NCBI GenBank assembly: GCA_003313425.1
Contig: NHZP01000012.1
Coordinates: forward strand, 744,001-808,000
Direction: 5' to 3'
DNA: 64,000 bases
DNA from: Pseudopyrenochaeta lycopersici
Lineage: Eukaryota; Ascomycota; Dothideomycetes; Pleosporales; Pseudopyrenochaetaceae
Position 1 is the stretch's first letter, and each line of letters begins with the position of its first letter. Both the position numbers and the translations under genes were made by a program. Below the pieces are notes generated by a model. The model was not told the DNA's origin. It saw only the letters and a list, made by a program, of their open reading frames with translations, and searched no databases. Of the stretch, positions 44,898-57,714 are shown piece by piece.

Positions 44898-46255
44898 GAT
44901 TAAAGTTATGAATTGATTGCGTATGGCATTGTTATATTACATTATACGACACGAGCTGGTAATACCCTGAAGGTTGTACTGAACCCGTAAACCGATTGAG
45001 TGATGAGTACATGGATTCCACCATTCCCCCGGCCATCCAATAACACTCCCAATACGTGCCTTTGATATGTCGTTAATTTATTCTCCTGAGTCTCGCTATT
45101 TAAGTTGCTACGTATTCAAAGTTATATCCCAGTCACTTGTTATTAGTCTCTTCATTAGTGCTACAATATAGTAATATAGGCAAACTCCTCGCCACTTGAT
45201 CAGTGTTACAAAGAAAGTTGCAATGGTTAGAACACACAAGCTACGGAAGAATATTTTATATACTTTTCAATACAAGTACACAGGATAAGGGCTAAATTAG
45301 GCATAGAGAATAGTGGGAATTGTGAATCATCGAGCGAAAAGAAAAGATGAAAGTTTAGATGAATGTTGAAGGCTAAATACTGATTAGAAGACAGCTTTTA
45401 GGTCACTATTGAGAGTAAAAACTTTGGTTTCTCTAAGTTTTGGTGTGTTTTCTGGGTGACTGAGGAGCAGTGTGTGGGCCAGGAAATAAGGGACCACGTG
45501 TACTCAGCGCCCAACCGGCAACCCTGAGGACCGCCAGACAAATGAAGACCAAGCCTTGAACATCTTATCAATAGCTTCTTATGATAGTTCTGAACTTACA
45601 AGCTGACCTTTTACGCTGATTGAAAAGCTATTGCTACACTTCTGGACCTATAAAACATCCTGTTCTCAAGATGTTAAGTTTTGTATCGAGGCAGTGTTAA
45701 TAACAATTCTGGAAGAATATCAAGATATAGCTTGAAAATATTTAGAACACTACAGAGCGAGTATTAGAAAACAAACAAAAAAGCCATGTCAAGGCTTCAG
45801 TGGTCTTTTTTTCTAGCTTCTGGTGCATTTCTGGGACTACCAGTTGAGTGGCAGAACGCGTTAAGTCAAAGGCAGACGACATGAAATCTACAAGGGGTAG
45901 AAAATTATAATTATCGGTCAATGGCCCTCTTAGAGACCTTCCCATAAGACTACTATTTCTACTATTACGTATTTTTATTTGTCCATCTGAGAGGGGAATC
46001 ACCCATTCACCGCCTTAAACCCCCCGAGGTATGAAGAAAAGCTTTCTGAGACATCCTATTAGTTATTCTACCACCAGAGGAGTTGTGAGCATACAGTAAA
46101 CTAGCAGATAGGGAGGCAATGAAAGTGAAAAGCCTATGCAACTGTGATGATCTCATTGGGGGAAGAAGAAGGGGTGATTATTTCCTCATTGAATGATTTA
46201 CTGAAACAGTAGTATTTGGTTGCTACTGTGTAACCCAAACTTGCTCATCTTTTCC
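44898..46255. other. AT-rich gene-poor spacer
   Basis: About 1.36 kb with frequent stops in all frames and high AT content. A minus-strand frame at 45742-46002 has no recognisable features. The position beside a mutated gene suggests decayed DNA, but no transposon signature is visible. Confidence 0.45.
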
Positions 46256-47470
46256 TTACGCCCTCGCGGCAGGTTGGCCCAGTGTATTTCCTATATTACA
46301 TGTGAGTGAGTGTTTTATTTTAATTAGCTACTATCGAGATGACTTACCGCCATCAGGGTACAAAACCTGCTCATTGTAGAATACCCCTCCTGGCCCTGCC
46401 AGTAAGAGAACCGTAGCGGCCATGTCAGTGTCCTTGCCAGGACGACCTGCCGGGTTCGACATCTCAGATTTGATTTCGGATTTATTGTCCGAGTCGGAGG
46501 ATCCAGTCGTCATCTGTATATTGTTAGAAGAACGAATCTGACTCGGAAAGACGACCATCAGCAACGTACCTCACTTGGGAAAATCCCAGGTGCAATAGTG
46601 TTCACGCGTACTTTCGTCCCGATGAAAGTTGTTGCCAACATCCTTGATAAATGCGTTGCTGCGGCCTTACTTGACGCATATGCAAATTGGCCGTTGCTAG
46701 ACCCTTTCATGTAGCCTGAAATGCTGCTCACGTTGATTACCTGCGATGAGTATCCGGGCGTCACCGAACCACCCTTAGCAAGCAATGGAAGAAAAGTCAT
46801 AGACATCCAGAAAATACTACCAACGTTCGTCTTGAAGGTCTCAGCCCAGGATTCCGGCGCCGATTTGAGAAAATGCTCGGAAATAGCCTGTGCATCTTCC
46901 ATGTCGGGCTGTCCGGCGGAGGAGAACTTCGTGTTATCATCTCGAGCAATGCCGGCGTTGTTGACGAGTAGTTGAATGCCTTTTGGCTCCTTCTGGCAGA
47001 TCTCGTCATACAGTCTTTTGACATCGTCCTTGTCGCTATTGGCGAATAAGCATTAAGATCAGAGTTGTCTTCGGAGTACGGACTTACCTGACATCACCCT
47101 GTAGAGGAATGATCTGACCAGAGCCACTATCGTATAGATCGTCGGTCTTCTTGAGTACTTCATCGCGTCTGCTGGTAATGTAGACTTTGGCACCGTTGGC
47201 AACGAGGGCTTGAGTGATCATCAAACCAATGCCTGTACCACCACCTGTGACAAGTGCAGTAACATGTGAGACGTCGAACAGCTTTGAGCCCTTCAGCTCC
47301 TCATTGCTTGCTTTGCCGTGACCCATGTTTCTGGTGAATTGATGCGAAATTTGTGGAATGAGAGAGGTACGAAACGTAGGAGTTGCTGTGTGAACGGATG
47401 TTCTTGCAATGAGAAGCGTTCGTGAGAAAGGACGAAGCATCGTGAACAAATTTTGTGGTAGTGTGGGCAT
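46256..47470 (-). CDS. Short-chain dehydrogenase/reductase with probable mitochondrial presequence
   Basis: Four exons (47470-47088, 47035-46570, 46513-46348, 46290-46256) with introns of 52, 56 and 57 bp give 349 residues. Classical SDR marks are present: TGGGTGIG at residues 75-82, NNAG near 153-156, the serine in NVSSISG near 231 and YASSK at 247-251. The C-terminal exons (SNPAGRPGKDTDMAATVLLL, then LYPDGG) match the classical SDR fold end. The first 49 residues are rich in Arg, Ser and Thr with no acidic residue, which suggests a mitochondrial targeting sequence; starts at residue 11 or 49 are alternatives. The substrate is unknown. It is divergent from the CmcJ-like gene. Confidence 0.9.
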
Positions 47471-48419
47471 TTATGGGCGTTGGAGAGGGGATGTTTATGA
47501 CATGTTAACTTCACATCATGACGTTTAGACGACGCATTGCTGAGAGGAAGGGCCCACGCCGGCAGCGTTGGTCGACGTGTCATGTTTGTATGACCAAAAA
47601 CGAGCTCCATCGCATATATTCCTATTGGGCCTTTGGCTGGTTCTGGTTTTGCAACATGTTTCGTTCTTGATACTAAGTGTCAATGCAGGCTGCAATTTTC
47701 AGTGACACGAACGAGCCACTGCACATTACTAATCAGCAGGGAGTCTCAGATTGCAATGAGCAACAATTGAAAATTCTTGAGAAGACAGAAGTCCTAGAAT
47801 CAGGGGTTGCAGAGATAAGAGACATCCGACACGACTTGTATCACGTACGAGAGGGCTGAGGTTAGAGATGCGGACCGATGAGATGACGCCACAAGTCCGA
47901 ACAATCTCCAGCCCATCTCCGACCAGCTCCGCAACCTTACCAACCGCCAAAGCTTAACAATGACATGTCTATTATGAAACATGAGAACTGTTATAAATCA
48001 CCTTCAGAACCACTCACACGATATTTATGCCTTGCCATAGCGAGAAAGCAATCACGCAATCTGCTTGTTTTGTCAGCCATCGAAAACAAGTCGCGTTCTG
48101 ATAGGACAGCGGCATTACTAACCTCGGCCGGCAATTTTGAGATGGCATCATCGCCGCCCAGTGTCCCGGTGAGGGGGCCTTGCGTAACGGGTAGCTTGAT
48201 GGCTTTCACATCGCAAGTAGGCTTCTTAACGATTTCTAATCGTAACACTGTATATAATAACAGTTCATACTTCTTTGATCACATTTATGCTCAATCAACT
48301 TACTCTTCCTGCCATTGACTTAGCTAGCAACATTAGAAGTTTCAATTGTCCGACTGCACCAATAGCACAAGAACTTTAGACTGCACTACTCCTACTCGAC
48401 TTATACCCTCGTCGACAGA
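47471..48419. promoter_or_regulatory. Divergent promoter between SDR and CmcJ-like gene
   Basis: About 950 bp separate the two starts. Short frames in it show no recognisable features. The layout allows shared control of the two genes. Confidence 0.45.
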
Positions 48420-49325
48420 ATGACGACCACGGCTGTCCTGCCCACACCCGCACATCGGCTTTCCAGCTCAGCCCCTTCCATCGCAGAGTCTCAAGACGTC
48501 AACTTCCAAGGTCTCCCAATCCCGCGCGGTCCAGTGGCCGCCTCACTATCCTTCTATAAAGCTCCCGAAGATGGAGCTCCACCACACAATTACGTCGAAC
48601 CGCTTCCCGGCGTCCCACAGCGAAATTGGGGCGACAACTGGACGAAAGTTACCCTAAATGACCTACGAGGACAAGAGCACAAATTCACATTGGATGGCAA
48701 CGCATTCGATACATATCAAAATGTAAAGAGCGGGTTGGATAGAAGCGGATTCGATGATGAAGCACGGATAAGGGCTGTGTACTACCCGGAGGTAGAAAAG
48801 TTACTACTGGACAATGTACAAGGGGCGAAGAGGGTGCTGCTGTTCGACCACACAATCCGCCGACCCACTGGAAACCGCAACCCCGTTACAAGAGTGCACA
48901 TTGATCAAACGCCATTTAGCGCCGCCGAGCGGGTGAAATTCCATCTCCCGGACGAAGCTGAAGAACTGCTACGAGGCCGTTACCGAATCATCAACGTATG
49001 GCGCCCGCTGAATGGTCCAGTCATGTCATTCCCGCTCGCCGTCGCGGATAGTCAGACAGTGAAAGATTCAGACTTAATTCCCATCGAGCACCGGTATCCG
49101 GATCGGAATGGACAAACGGCGGCTGTTCAGCATAATCCAGGCCAAAAATGGTACTACTGGTCAGGTATGACGAATGAAGATCGTTTGCTGTTGAAGTGTT
49201 TTGATAGCGATGAGAGCGTAGGACAGTGGGGCCGCGTACCGCATACTGCTTTCGAGAATCCAAAAACCCCTGAAGGCGCCATAGGAAGAGAGAGTATCGA
49301 GGTTAGGGCACTGGTGTTTGGTTAA
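48420..49325 (+). CDS. CmcJ/NvfI/AsaB-family putative oxygenase
   Basis: A single-exon frame of 301 residues. The segment VLLFDHTIRRP followed by VHIDQTP and YRIINVWRPLNGPV is characteristic of the fungal family that includes CmcJ-like, AsaB-like and gibberellin desaturase-like proteins. H160 and D162 in VHIDQ and H275 in GRVPHTAFENP could form the iron-binding facial triad of a 2-oxoglutarate-dependent oxygenase. Members act in secondary metabolism as desaturases, hydroxylases or rearrangement enzymes; some are auto-annotated as methyltransferases. The substrate here cannot be inferred. It is divergent from the SDR gene, and an ABC transporter lies about 1.5 kb away. Confidence 0.87.
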   Translation: MTTTAVLPTPAHRLSSSAPSIAESQDVNFQGLPIPRGPVAASLSFYKAPEDGAPPHNYVEPLPGVPQRNWGDNWTKVTLNDLRGQEHKFTLDGNAFDTYQNVKSGLDRSGFDDEARIRAVYYPEVEKLLLDNVQGAKRVLLFDHTIRRPTGNRNPVTRVHIDQTPFSAAERVKFHLPDEAEELLRGRYRIINVWRPLNGPVMSFPLAVADSQTVKDSDLIPIEHRYPDRNGQTAAVQHNPGQKWYYWSGMTNEDRLLLKCFDSDESVGQWGRVPHTAFENPKTPEGAIGRESIEVRALVFG

Positions 49326-50378
49326 ACTTGATTAGAACCTAATAATGCATTATGATGGCTTTTTACTAGTCGGTTCTACATTAGTGTCTTCTTTAGGTAA
49401 TGGCATGATTCAGTCTGGAAGTCTTGTCTTGTGCATGAACATCTGAGTGCATCATGCCTCCGGTTTCTCCGGTCTGGGTTCCCACCAGCATAGTAGGTTT
49501 GCCATCAAGGGCTGAGAATTATGTTGTTAGTTCTCTCGACTTTCTTAAGCGTTGAATTTCCATCTGACCAATCGCGATTGATCAATTTAATCTTTTACAT
49601 CTGCAGCCTCGAGAAATATAGACTCGGATTCTTCGAAAGCCGAAGCCTCCAAGATCTCCTGTAGAGAGCTTTTGCGCATGTTCAAATTTATCGTATCGAA
49701 TCCTTGACGAAACGCGCAACCTCTATGTGCATGGTAAGTAGCCAATAACCACCTACCTCAAGCGCCAATAGTAGCTGCAGACTGCGGTCATGGTGGTTCC
49801 ATCCCTTATCGCTTCCATCTTTTATACTATTACTCCGGTCCAAGTCTTGGATCCCCGAGATCATACTACCTAGTCTTTGCACCGCAGTATTCTGCGGCTT
49901 GGTCGACATCCCGGTGTGCATGCATATGCGCGGCTGACAACGTACATTCTTCGGTCTAGTGGGTGTTAATATATTCCCACCGTGGCGGTTCTTTGGGGCC
50001 AATTGAAAGAATTCAGGCTCCAGGTTTCCGTACCTAATCGCTTACATGTCCCGGTGTAGAGTGGAGATGATCGTTTGGAAGATACTTGTGGGTGTGTGGC
50101 CCAGCTCGGTGGTGGAATGAATGGTGGACCCAATGGTAAATGGGTGGCTATGCCGCAATTTGACCGCATATTATGAGCGTGAGATTGTACCGATACGAGC
50201 AAGGATATTGGCTAAGACGAATGCATGCAAACTGCGCTTCATTCGCCATATTCTGTCGCAGATGATGATATGAACAGACCTGACTGTGCACCATAACTTA
50301 TCCATTAAGGCTGAATATTCAAAAGAGGCCACGAGACACGATACAAGATCTTTTGCAGCCTTGAATCCGCAACTCACG
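49326..50378. other. Intergenic region
   Basis: About 1 kb. Minus-strand frames (for example 49688-50002) have no recognisable features. Nothing else is seen. Confidence 0.4.
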
Positions 50379-50537
50379 ATGTCGTTCTCTTTTCCTAATC
50401 AACTATTTCAGTCGGTGACACTCGCGCCCCTAGCCTTACCGGTCGCTGTTCTCGGTGTTGGAGCCGCCGTCTTGTTTGCGTTGGTGCTTTTGGAGCGGAG
50501 GATATATATTCCCAAGGGAGAGTGTGCTACATGGTAG
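50379..50537 (+). CDS. Possible 52-residue single-span membrane peptide or P450 anchor remnant
   Basis: The frame starts MSFSFPNQLFQS and contains one long hydrophobic span (PLALPVAVLGVGAAVLFALV) followed by a basic turn and a short polar end. This resembles the N-terminal signal anchor of a P450, but no P450 body follows and no splice continues the frame. It could be a small membrane protein, the stub of a lost gene, or chance. Confidence 0.28.
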   Translation: MSFSFPNQLFQSVTLAPLALPVAVLGVGAAVLFALVLLERRIYIPKGECATW

Positions 50538-50797
50538 GCCTGGCACGTTCACGTAGTTATGTGACTAAATATTGATAGATACTTTAGATTATACAAGTTT
50601 TGCTGGTACGGTTCTGAGAAGTGTACTTCACACAGTGGCGATGTTTATTCACAGCTTTATCACATGAGAGACATATACCTTTTCATCGAAGAGCATCCAC
50701 AGATAGATTTTCAATATGCGAACATATGCCGATATCGACATTGTAGCGATGCTATAGCAACTGCCTGATTATTACCTTATTTTTGGAAACATTTCTT

Positions 50798-53700
50798 TTA
50801 GGTACTTTTTCTCATATCTTTCTTATGACGTTTCGTGCTCGTGATTCTTTCAATACCCAATGCCAGCGCCAAATTAATGATGATATATGATGTAAAAATG
50901 CCGAAGTCGCGCCATTTTCTCCGGGGATCGATGTTAAGTGTGCCCAGAAAAGAATTTGTGGAGTTCCAAGGGCAGAACAAGCACCGTGTAGTCGCTAGTG
51001 GGTCCAAGAGATAACCTTCATGATTTTGAAGATATGCGGCCATGTAGGCACCACAACTCGACCCAGTTGGGGCACTGAAGGTAATGGCTTCAGAATTAAG
51101 GCAAGTGACTTCGACATTGGCGATGCTTGCAGACATCATGCTGCTAACAAGGTATGTCAGAGGCGACACGTGGTACATGAAGATCCAGAAACGAGGAATA
51201 ATGGTGGGAGCAGCGAGAACACTAGATTGATCGTGTCAGTGTACGTGAAAAGTATTGATTTTGGCCAGAACATACCCGCAAAATAATAACATCAACTGGT
51301 AGAACACTACAGATATGTTCGCAGCAATAGGTGCTTGCTTAATGAATGAAGCAATCATGACAGCAAACGTAGCCATGAAGACAAAGAATGCCCAAAGTAG
51401 CAAAAATAACAAAGCTCCTCTTTCTGCTCTCTCCAAACCCTCGGCATTTTGGTATATCCCAGTAGGAAGGTACCAGAGAAGGAATACCGGGATAGCAGTG
51501 AGCGTCTGCCATGGTAGTTCCGCCGTGATACTAGCAAGAACAAATACTTGTCCAGAATACATCTTCGAAGGACTTTCTCGCGCTTCATAAAGGTTACGTC
51601 GACTCGTGAAAGCATAAATAATTTGTTTCATGCCGCTGTTTCCAATAGTGAAAATTAAGAAGAGTGAGAAGAGCTGACTTTGAACTCCCTGAAGGCTGGG
51701 TTGAGACATCCAAAGGGAGATTCCCACAAAGAGAGCCTGCGATGTCATCAGTCGAGCAGGTAGTAAACGGGAAGAGTATATAACTCACGATTCCGCAACA
51801 TAACCCGAACTTAGACCATAAATATGAGGGTGTTCGCCAAAACTCTTGGAAAGTTCTCTTGAGAAGGAGAGCATATTGAGTTGCAAACGAAGTACTAAAC
51901 TCCTTTTCAGAGCTTTTGGGGGAACTGCCGACAGCCTTCTCTGTAGGACAGTTGAGGGTGCTCGTGAGTTTTTGTTGTTCTTTTGAATTCTTCCAAATAT
52001 TTGCCCAAAAGGCCGTATTTGTGGCATGCAAAGCACTTGTAACTTCAAGCATCCACTCAGCAGGATTCTCGTCTGGAGGACAGGGTCGTGCGCCAGCGCG
52101 ATGAAAGTACTCGATCATTATCTGAGCATCCTGGCCCAAATCTCCAAAATAAAGTTGTTGTCCATCGTTTCCCAGTAGCAGAAGTCGATCAAAAAGCCCG
52201 AGGAGTGAGCCGGACGGCTGGTGCACTGTACACAGAATCGCAAAACCTCTAGCAGCCAATTTTCGCAACAAAGCGCAGATAGACCAAGCAGTCTGGCTGT
52301 CTAGATTTGAGGTTGGTTCGTCTGCAAGGATTAGCGTCAAATATACATCTTTGGAGAATGACAATTTGAGATACCTAGGAAGAGAACCCCATCCGGTTGC
52401 GCTACGAGTTCTACTGCGATAGTTAAGCGACGACGTTGTTCAAGATTTAAACCTATAGATTTTAGCATTTACCAAAGTAATGGGTAAAATTTCAAACCTT
52501 CTCCCGGAAGCCCAACAACCGCATTTGCATATGATTGCATCTCCAACAGGTTGATAACCTCCTCCACAGCCTCGTTTGCAGTTATCGTTTCTTCTTTTGG
52601 TCTCCGCAGCAGCGCACTGAAGATGAGTGCTTCTCGGACCGTAGTGGTGTGAAGATGAATGTCTTCTTGCTGCACATAACCCACTAGGCTCTGAAAATTT
52701 ATCGAAGGAATGTGCCCCTCGTATAAGATGTCACCTGACGCTGTCCCGCGAGAACGATATGCGAGTACATTGAGAAGAGTTGTCTTACCAGCACCTGTAG
52801 CGCCCATTAGCGCCGTTACCTTACCCTTCGTTATGTAACCTGATATGTTCGAGATTATTGTTTTGGCGGTTTTGTTTACCGTTACTGAATAGCTAACATT
52901 CTTCCATTGCAGTATGGGAGTGAGTTCGGAGTGAGCGTCATCAATTTTGAACTTCTCTACACCTGGAATGTAGGAAGGTACGATTGCTTCTACTTCGCTT
53001 TCCTTCTCTGATATTCCCCTACGGAACTGCAGCACTGTTCCTCTTGGGATAGGAGGCCGTATGGACTCGGATGCAATTAAATGCACTATACCGAATACGG
53101 TAAGCATCGCAATCAGAATTCCACAATTTCTAAGGCTGTTAATTTAATATCCTTTCCAATATTATATGAGAGCTGACCTACCGCCAGAGGTGACCTTGCT
53201 GGAAGCTGTAGGTATGCCGAATGTATTCCGATCCGTCTACCTCACTTGTGCCATGCGTAGTCGAGAATACTGCGCATGTCTTTTGCAAAGCATCCGAATC
53301 GGGGTAAGATGAGCCGTTTGGTACCAAGTTTCGACATGAATATGTCTTGCCACTAAACTGAGAAGTGATTTGTTAGTCTCAATCAATTACCAGGAAGTTC
53401 CTGAAGGAAGAGGCTTACTTCATTTACCATGACACTTTCCAGTGCAAAGTAAAGCGGATTTATAAACCGAATCCAAGATAACCATGAGAGCATGCTGGAA
53501 ACTGGTAATATGAACCCGCTATAGATTACACATACTGACAGATAAACACCAACTGGTACAATTGTCTGGACTATACTCCGCGAAAAGGAGCCAGCCATAC
53601 GGAAGAACATTGACAGAGTGAGCAGGCAGAGAAAAGAAAACAGATAAAATGTCAAAAATGCGGGAGCAGAACGTCGTAAGTTCGACAAGAAGTAGATCGG

Positions 53701-55397
53701 TATATTGAAGGCCAGAGAAGCAACGATCTTGTTAGGTAGGTCGCAAATCATAGAGGAAGCTGCCTCTATCATGGGGTGATAAAAACCAAACTTCCGGTGC
53801 TTTTCAATAATGGGTCGATGTTCCCAGAGCAGAGCTACCTTCCTATGTTCAGCATCTCAAAGTGCAATCGTAAAGTGCACTTACCTCAGCCGAAAAGAGA
53901 AACGCGTTAATTGTTATGATATAGAAGAGAAGGATGGAACGCTGGAGTAAATTCTCTGCATCTTCTCCAAGGTCATAGAAGACGCTGCCTATGATGATCG
54001 CTAAGATCATGTTGCCGACTGCCATTGAGATTGATGCTCCAATATTAGACTTCAAGCGTCGTGTCGCTCGCTGGAGGCAGATCCGCAACTGCAAGGCAAC
54101 GGATGTACTGTAGGAGCTTTGGGAAGACCTATGAGTTAATTTGAGCATACTACTTGTAATTACCTCACAGACTGCGGCTTACCACTCTGATGTAGGTGTC
54201 TGAAGTGACTTGGTCGCGGAAGTATGCTTTCTAAAATATGTCTCGATTTCCAACATTAAGGCCTTCTTTTCCTTGCTACGTTCCCAGGCGCCAACAAAGT
54301 CATCGCGACTTTGAGGACAGTTCTGAGTATAGTCCTTACGAAATCTGTGCACTACAAGTGGGTCTGTCAAAGCTGTCAAGAAATCCGGGACGGTCAAAGT
54401 CGGTGGACAAACAAGCCCTAATGATTCGAAATACGATAGTGCTCTTGAGGTCGAGCCGAAAAATATTTGTTGGCCTTCGTAAAGTAGCAAGACTTTGTCA
54501 AAAGTGTTGAATACGTCTTTCGATACTTGATATAACACGGCCAGCGCTACACCACCTTGAACATCTGAGACGCGGCGAAGTTTTTGAACAAACCTTGATG
54601 AGGTTGCACTATCCAGACCTGAAGTACTGCTATCCCAGCATTGAATGGATGCCTTGCTCAACATCGTCTCAGCGAGACTGACGCGTTTCTTCTCACCGCC
54701 GCTTATGCCCCGTTTGTTTTCGTTCCCAACTTTTGTGAGAGCGCACTTCTCTAGCTCATAACTTGCAAGCATAGCAGCGGTTGCTTTTGTAGCACATGAT
54801 GATTGTTCCTGCCATGATGCTGATACTTGGATGGGTTTAGATCGAGCCGCAAATTCTAGGGTGTCTAGAACATTGAGGTCTGGGAAATGCAGATCGATCT
54901 CCGCGCAGTAAATGCATTCACCTCGGTGCTTTGAGTGCATGAAATTATCAGGAATTGCTGTCACTTTAGCCACTATTTGTATGCAAAGGCCAATGTGTCT
55001 CACCACCGTATTGGATTCTGGAGTGCTTCCCGAGAAATAGGCCTGCCCTATCCCCTGCGATAGTCTTCAAAAAGGTGCTGCATCCGCTTCCAGGTCGACC
55101 AAGAAGCAGTACCATATCCCCTGAGTGTATGAGGCCATCAAGTCCAGAGAGAATCAACCGGCTTGAGCCATCGCTACCAAGTCTTCTTGTGATCCATCTC
55201 CAGAACAATAGTGGATAGGTAGCAAATGTTTCCTGGTAATTTGAGTTCGCCTGCAAACCAGAAACTGCAAAGTTTGAGAAAGCGAGTCCATGGTCTGCCG
55301 TACGGCCATGCGAAGTTTGAGCGCACCCGTCAAGATCGGCTTCATACGATGCGTCAGGCCCATTGGTGTGCATTGCGATAGAATATGAGACAAACAA
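50798..55397 (-). CDS. Full-size PDR-type (ABCG) ABC transporter
   Basis: Ten exons join to 1,380 residues: 55397-55004, 54957-54183, 54128-53885, 53838-53419, 53357-53182, 53135-52498, 52452-52375, 52321-51789, 51736-51276, 51221-50798. The order is NBD-TMD-NBD-TMD, the reverse topology typical of PDR pumps. NBD1 has GRPGSGCST near residue 100, RGISGGEKKRVS and WDSSTSGLDSAT. NBD2 has MGATGAGKTT, LNLEQRRRLTIAVEL and LFLDEPTSNLDSQTAW, the last completed only by splicing. The acceptor at 53839 is an AAG just past a closer AG that sits too near the branch site. The cytosolic N-terminus before NBD1 is short for the family, so an upstream start or exon may be missed. These pumps export drugs or secondary metabolites at the plasma membrane. 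Confidence 0.9.
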
Positions 55398-56458
55398 TTA
55401 AGGAATAGATAAATCAGGATGCGTCTCGTGAGAACCAGGAAAAGACAGTCAAACTTCTCGTTGGCCATATCAAGTCCAGCACAAAATTTGTGTCGCTAAA
55501 TGTCGATTCTTGGCAATTTAGCTGACCGTGAGCAACCTATCGAAAGAGTCAGATGCATCTCGTACGCAATCGGCCCCCGCATGCAGTGTTCCCTGTTCCT
55601 GGACCAGTCTGTAAAATAATTGTGATTGTGCGAGTCTTCCTCCGAACGATGGTGGTCAAATCACTTTGCTCTCGACTCGTCTATTCATTCAGGCTGAATC
55701 TTGATAATGACTGTGCCACGATTAAGAGAATTATATTTGTTGGTATTGAATTCGTGTTCCGGCCCACTTACCAGGATTCGCGCGTCAAATGTGCCGCAAT
55801 GTCCGCAACATACTGGGGTCCATCACAAGATGCCTAAAGTCGATAGGTGAGATCTGGGCGACGGTTGGGCCGGAGTTGTTGGTAGTCGGCGTCAAATTGC
55901 ACATATCGGATCTGTATGGAGATAGTGGCTGCATGATTTTGTGGGGCCGATAAGGGATGTCAGCTGCCATCCCGCAGTCCACGGCATGTTCGTCTTACAT
56001 GCATTGAACTTCGGACGGTCAACAAAAAGTATCACAACACCGATTACCATCCAAATGAGACTATTATGGTACTGATGATCACTCAAGTGCCTCTGCATTC
56101 CGGAGGCGGGAACATGTGGAGAGACTCAGAGAATACTGATCGATTTTCTCCACCGTAATTTGTTGAAAGAAACTGCGTACTATACAAAAACGCACAACTC
56201 CTAAATACTTAACAGGACAATATTGAGCCTTGTTTGAAGCTATAAGTGTTAGTGAAACGCGTTATCATCAGGGACATGGACAACATGTTCATTTTCATAT
56301 GTTTTTAATAGCTCCTAGGCACTGTGTCTGGAACAGGAAGGCATCAGATATAGTTTAATTATTTATCCTCTCCAAACGCAGAAAGCAAAACAAGAATTTA
56401 CTAAATAGCCTCAAGCGACAGAAGGAATAGATTTTGTACAAAGTTCGATAAGGGCAAA
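55398..56458. promoter_or_regulatory. ABC transporter upstream region
   Basis: About 1.06 kb between the start of the ABC transporter and the 3' end of the receptor-like gene, both on the minus strand. No gene is supported; open frames on either strand are short and featureless. Confidence 0.4.
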
Positions 56459-57714
56459 TTATTGCGAAAATAATGATCGGGAGGTGGCAGAATCGCTCAC
56501 GCTTACAAGGAAATCCTTCTTCACATGTACATTCTTGGGGCTGAGTGAATTTGTGGCCGTACTTCCGCTCTGTACAGAGGAGCCCCATGTTCGACTCGCT
56601 GCAGAGTCGGAGTGCATAGGTTGCGCAAGCGGTTGAAGAGGATATGTGGGAAGTTGGCGATGGCGGTGAGATGTGTACAAAGCTCTAAAAGATGCCAGAC
56701 AAGCGACAACGATCGCTACCGTAGTTTTTAGCAGGATATTATCGGTTTATTCACGAAATATACTCACCTGTATCTAGCTCGATCTTATGCCAGAGATAGA
56801 GCCAGGTGACATCAATGTAGCCACCAACCGCGGTCGTCTGGACGATGACAACCCGAAGAATGGCGCAGAGAACAACGAAAAGGATCAAGGCAAATAAACC
56901 AGCCAGGGCGAGCTTACGTCGAACTGATAGACGAACTTGCCAGAGTATGACGAAAGGTATGGCCAGGACTGGAAAATTTAGCAAAGAGTATAGATGAAGC
57001 GAAACACATGCTCACTTGCGGCATCGGTACTGATATCAAACGCAGTTTGTATCTTGAGAGTATTCATGGTGAATCTACCAATTTCTGGAGTACTGCAGTC
57101 CACTATCGCCTTTCTTAGCGGTAACTGACAAAGTATTCTAGGGGGACTCTTACACATGATCTTCGCAATATTATTGAGACCTGTATGGCACTGCCATGGT
57201 GGCACTGCCATAGTTATGATCAATCCAATCGTCACGAAGACTGTCACAATCCACCAAAGTATCTTCTGGTGACGAATTTGTTCACCCATTTTTCGGAAAA
57301 AAAACAGGAATGAGTACTTGATGAACCACAATCCTAAATTCTGGCATATGATCGATCCTGTCTGGGCTGTGATGAAATCGTGGAGATATGTAAAAAACGA
57401 GGCATCTATGGGTGCTTTACCAGTCATGGGACCAATCGCTGCGTATAAGTTTGCGCTTTTGATCTGCCATAGGACAGAAAACGCCAGGCTGCTTCCCCAT
57501 GCAAGAAGGACGAAGTAATCGTCGATGGAGAGGATCTTGAAGACTGATAGCCGTGTTGCAATACGGCCGATTACGCAGACCGTACCAATGCAAAATCCGC
57601 ACCAGGACACCAGCTAATGATAGAGTTAAAAAAGTGACCTGACGAGGCACAGAGACTCACAAGAAAGGTCTCCCGATTCACCAAAGCACCAGTCCCCCAT
57701 AGGTTGCTTGACAT
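56459..57714 (-). CDS. Fungal rhodopsin-like (Pth11-class) seven-span membrane protein
   Basis: Four exons (57714-57661, 57613-57016, 56968-56768, 56715-56459) with introns of 47, 47 and 52 bp give 369 residues. About seven hydrophobic spans precede a polar Ser-rich C-terminal tail of about 70 residues. Family marks of the fungal rhodopsin-like domain are visible: an Arg-containing first loop followed by LSIDDYFVLLAW, then IKYSFLFFFRKM, ILWWIVT, CSTPEIGRFTMNT and the basic VRLSVRRKL. Some members act as surface receptors; most are uncharacterised. It is divergent from the first P450, with about 600 bp between the starts, so the two may share control. Confidence 0.84.

Noticed and set aside
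52322..52374. Apparent break in the second nucleotide-binding domain of the ABC transporter
   Set aside because: It is a 53-bp intron; splicing restores LFLDEPTSNLD, so the gene is not a pseudogene at this point.
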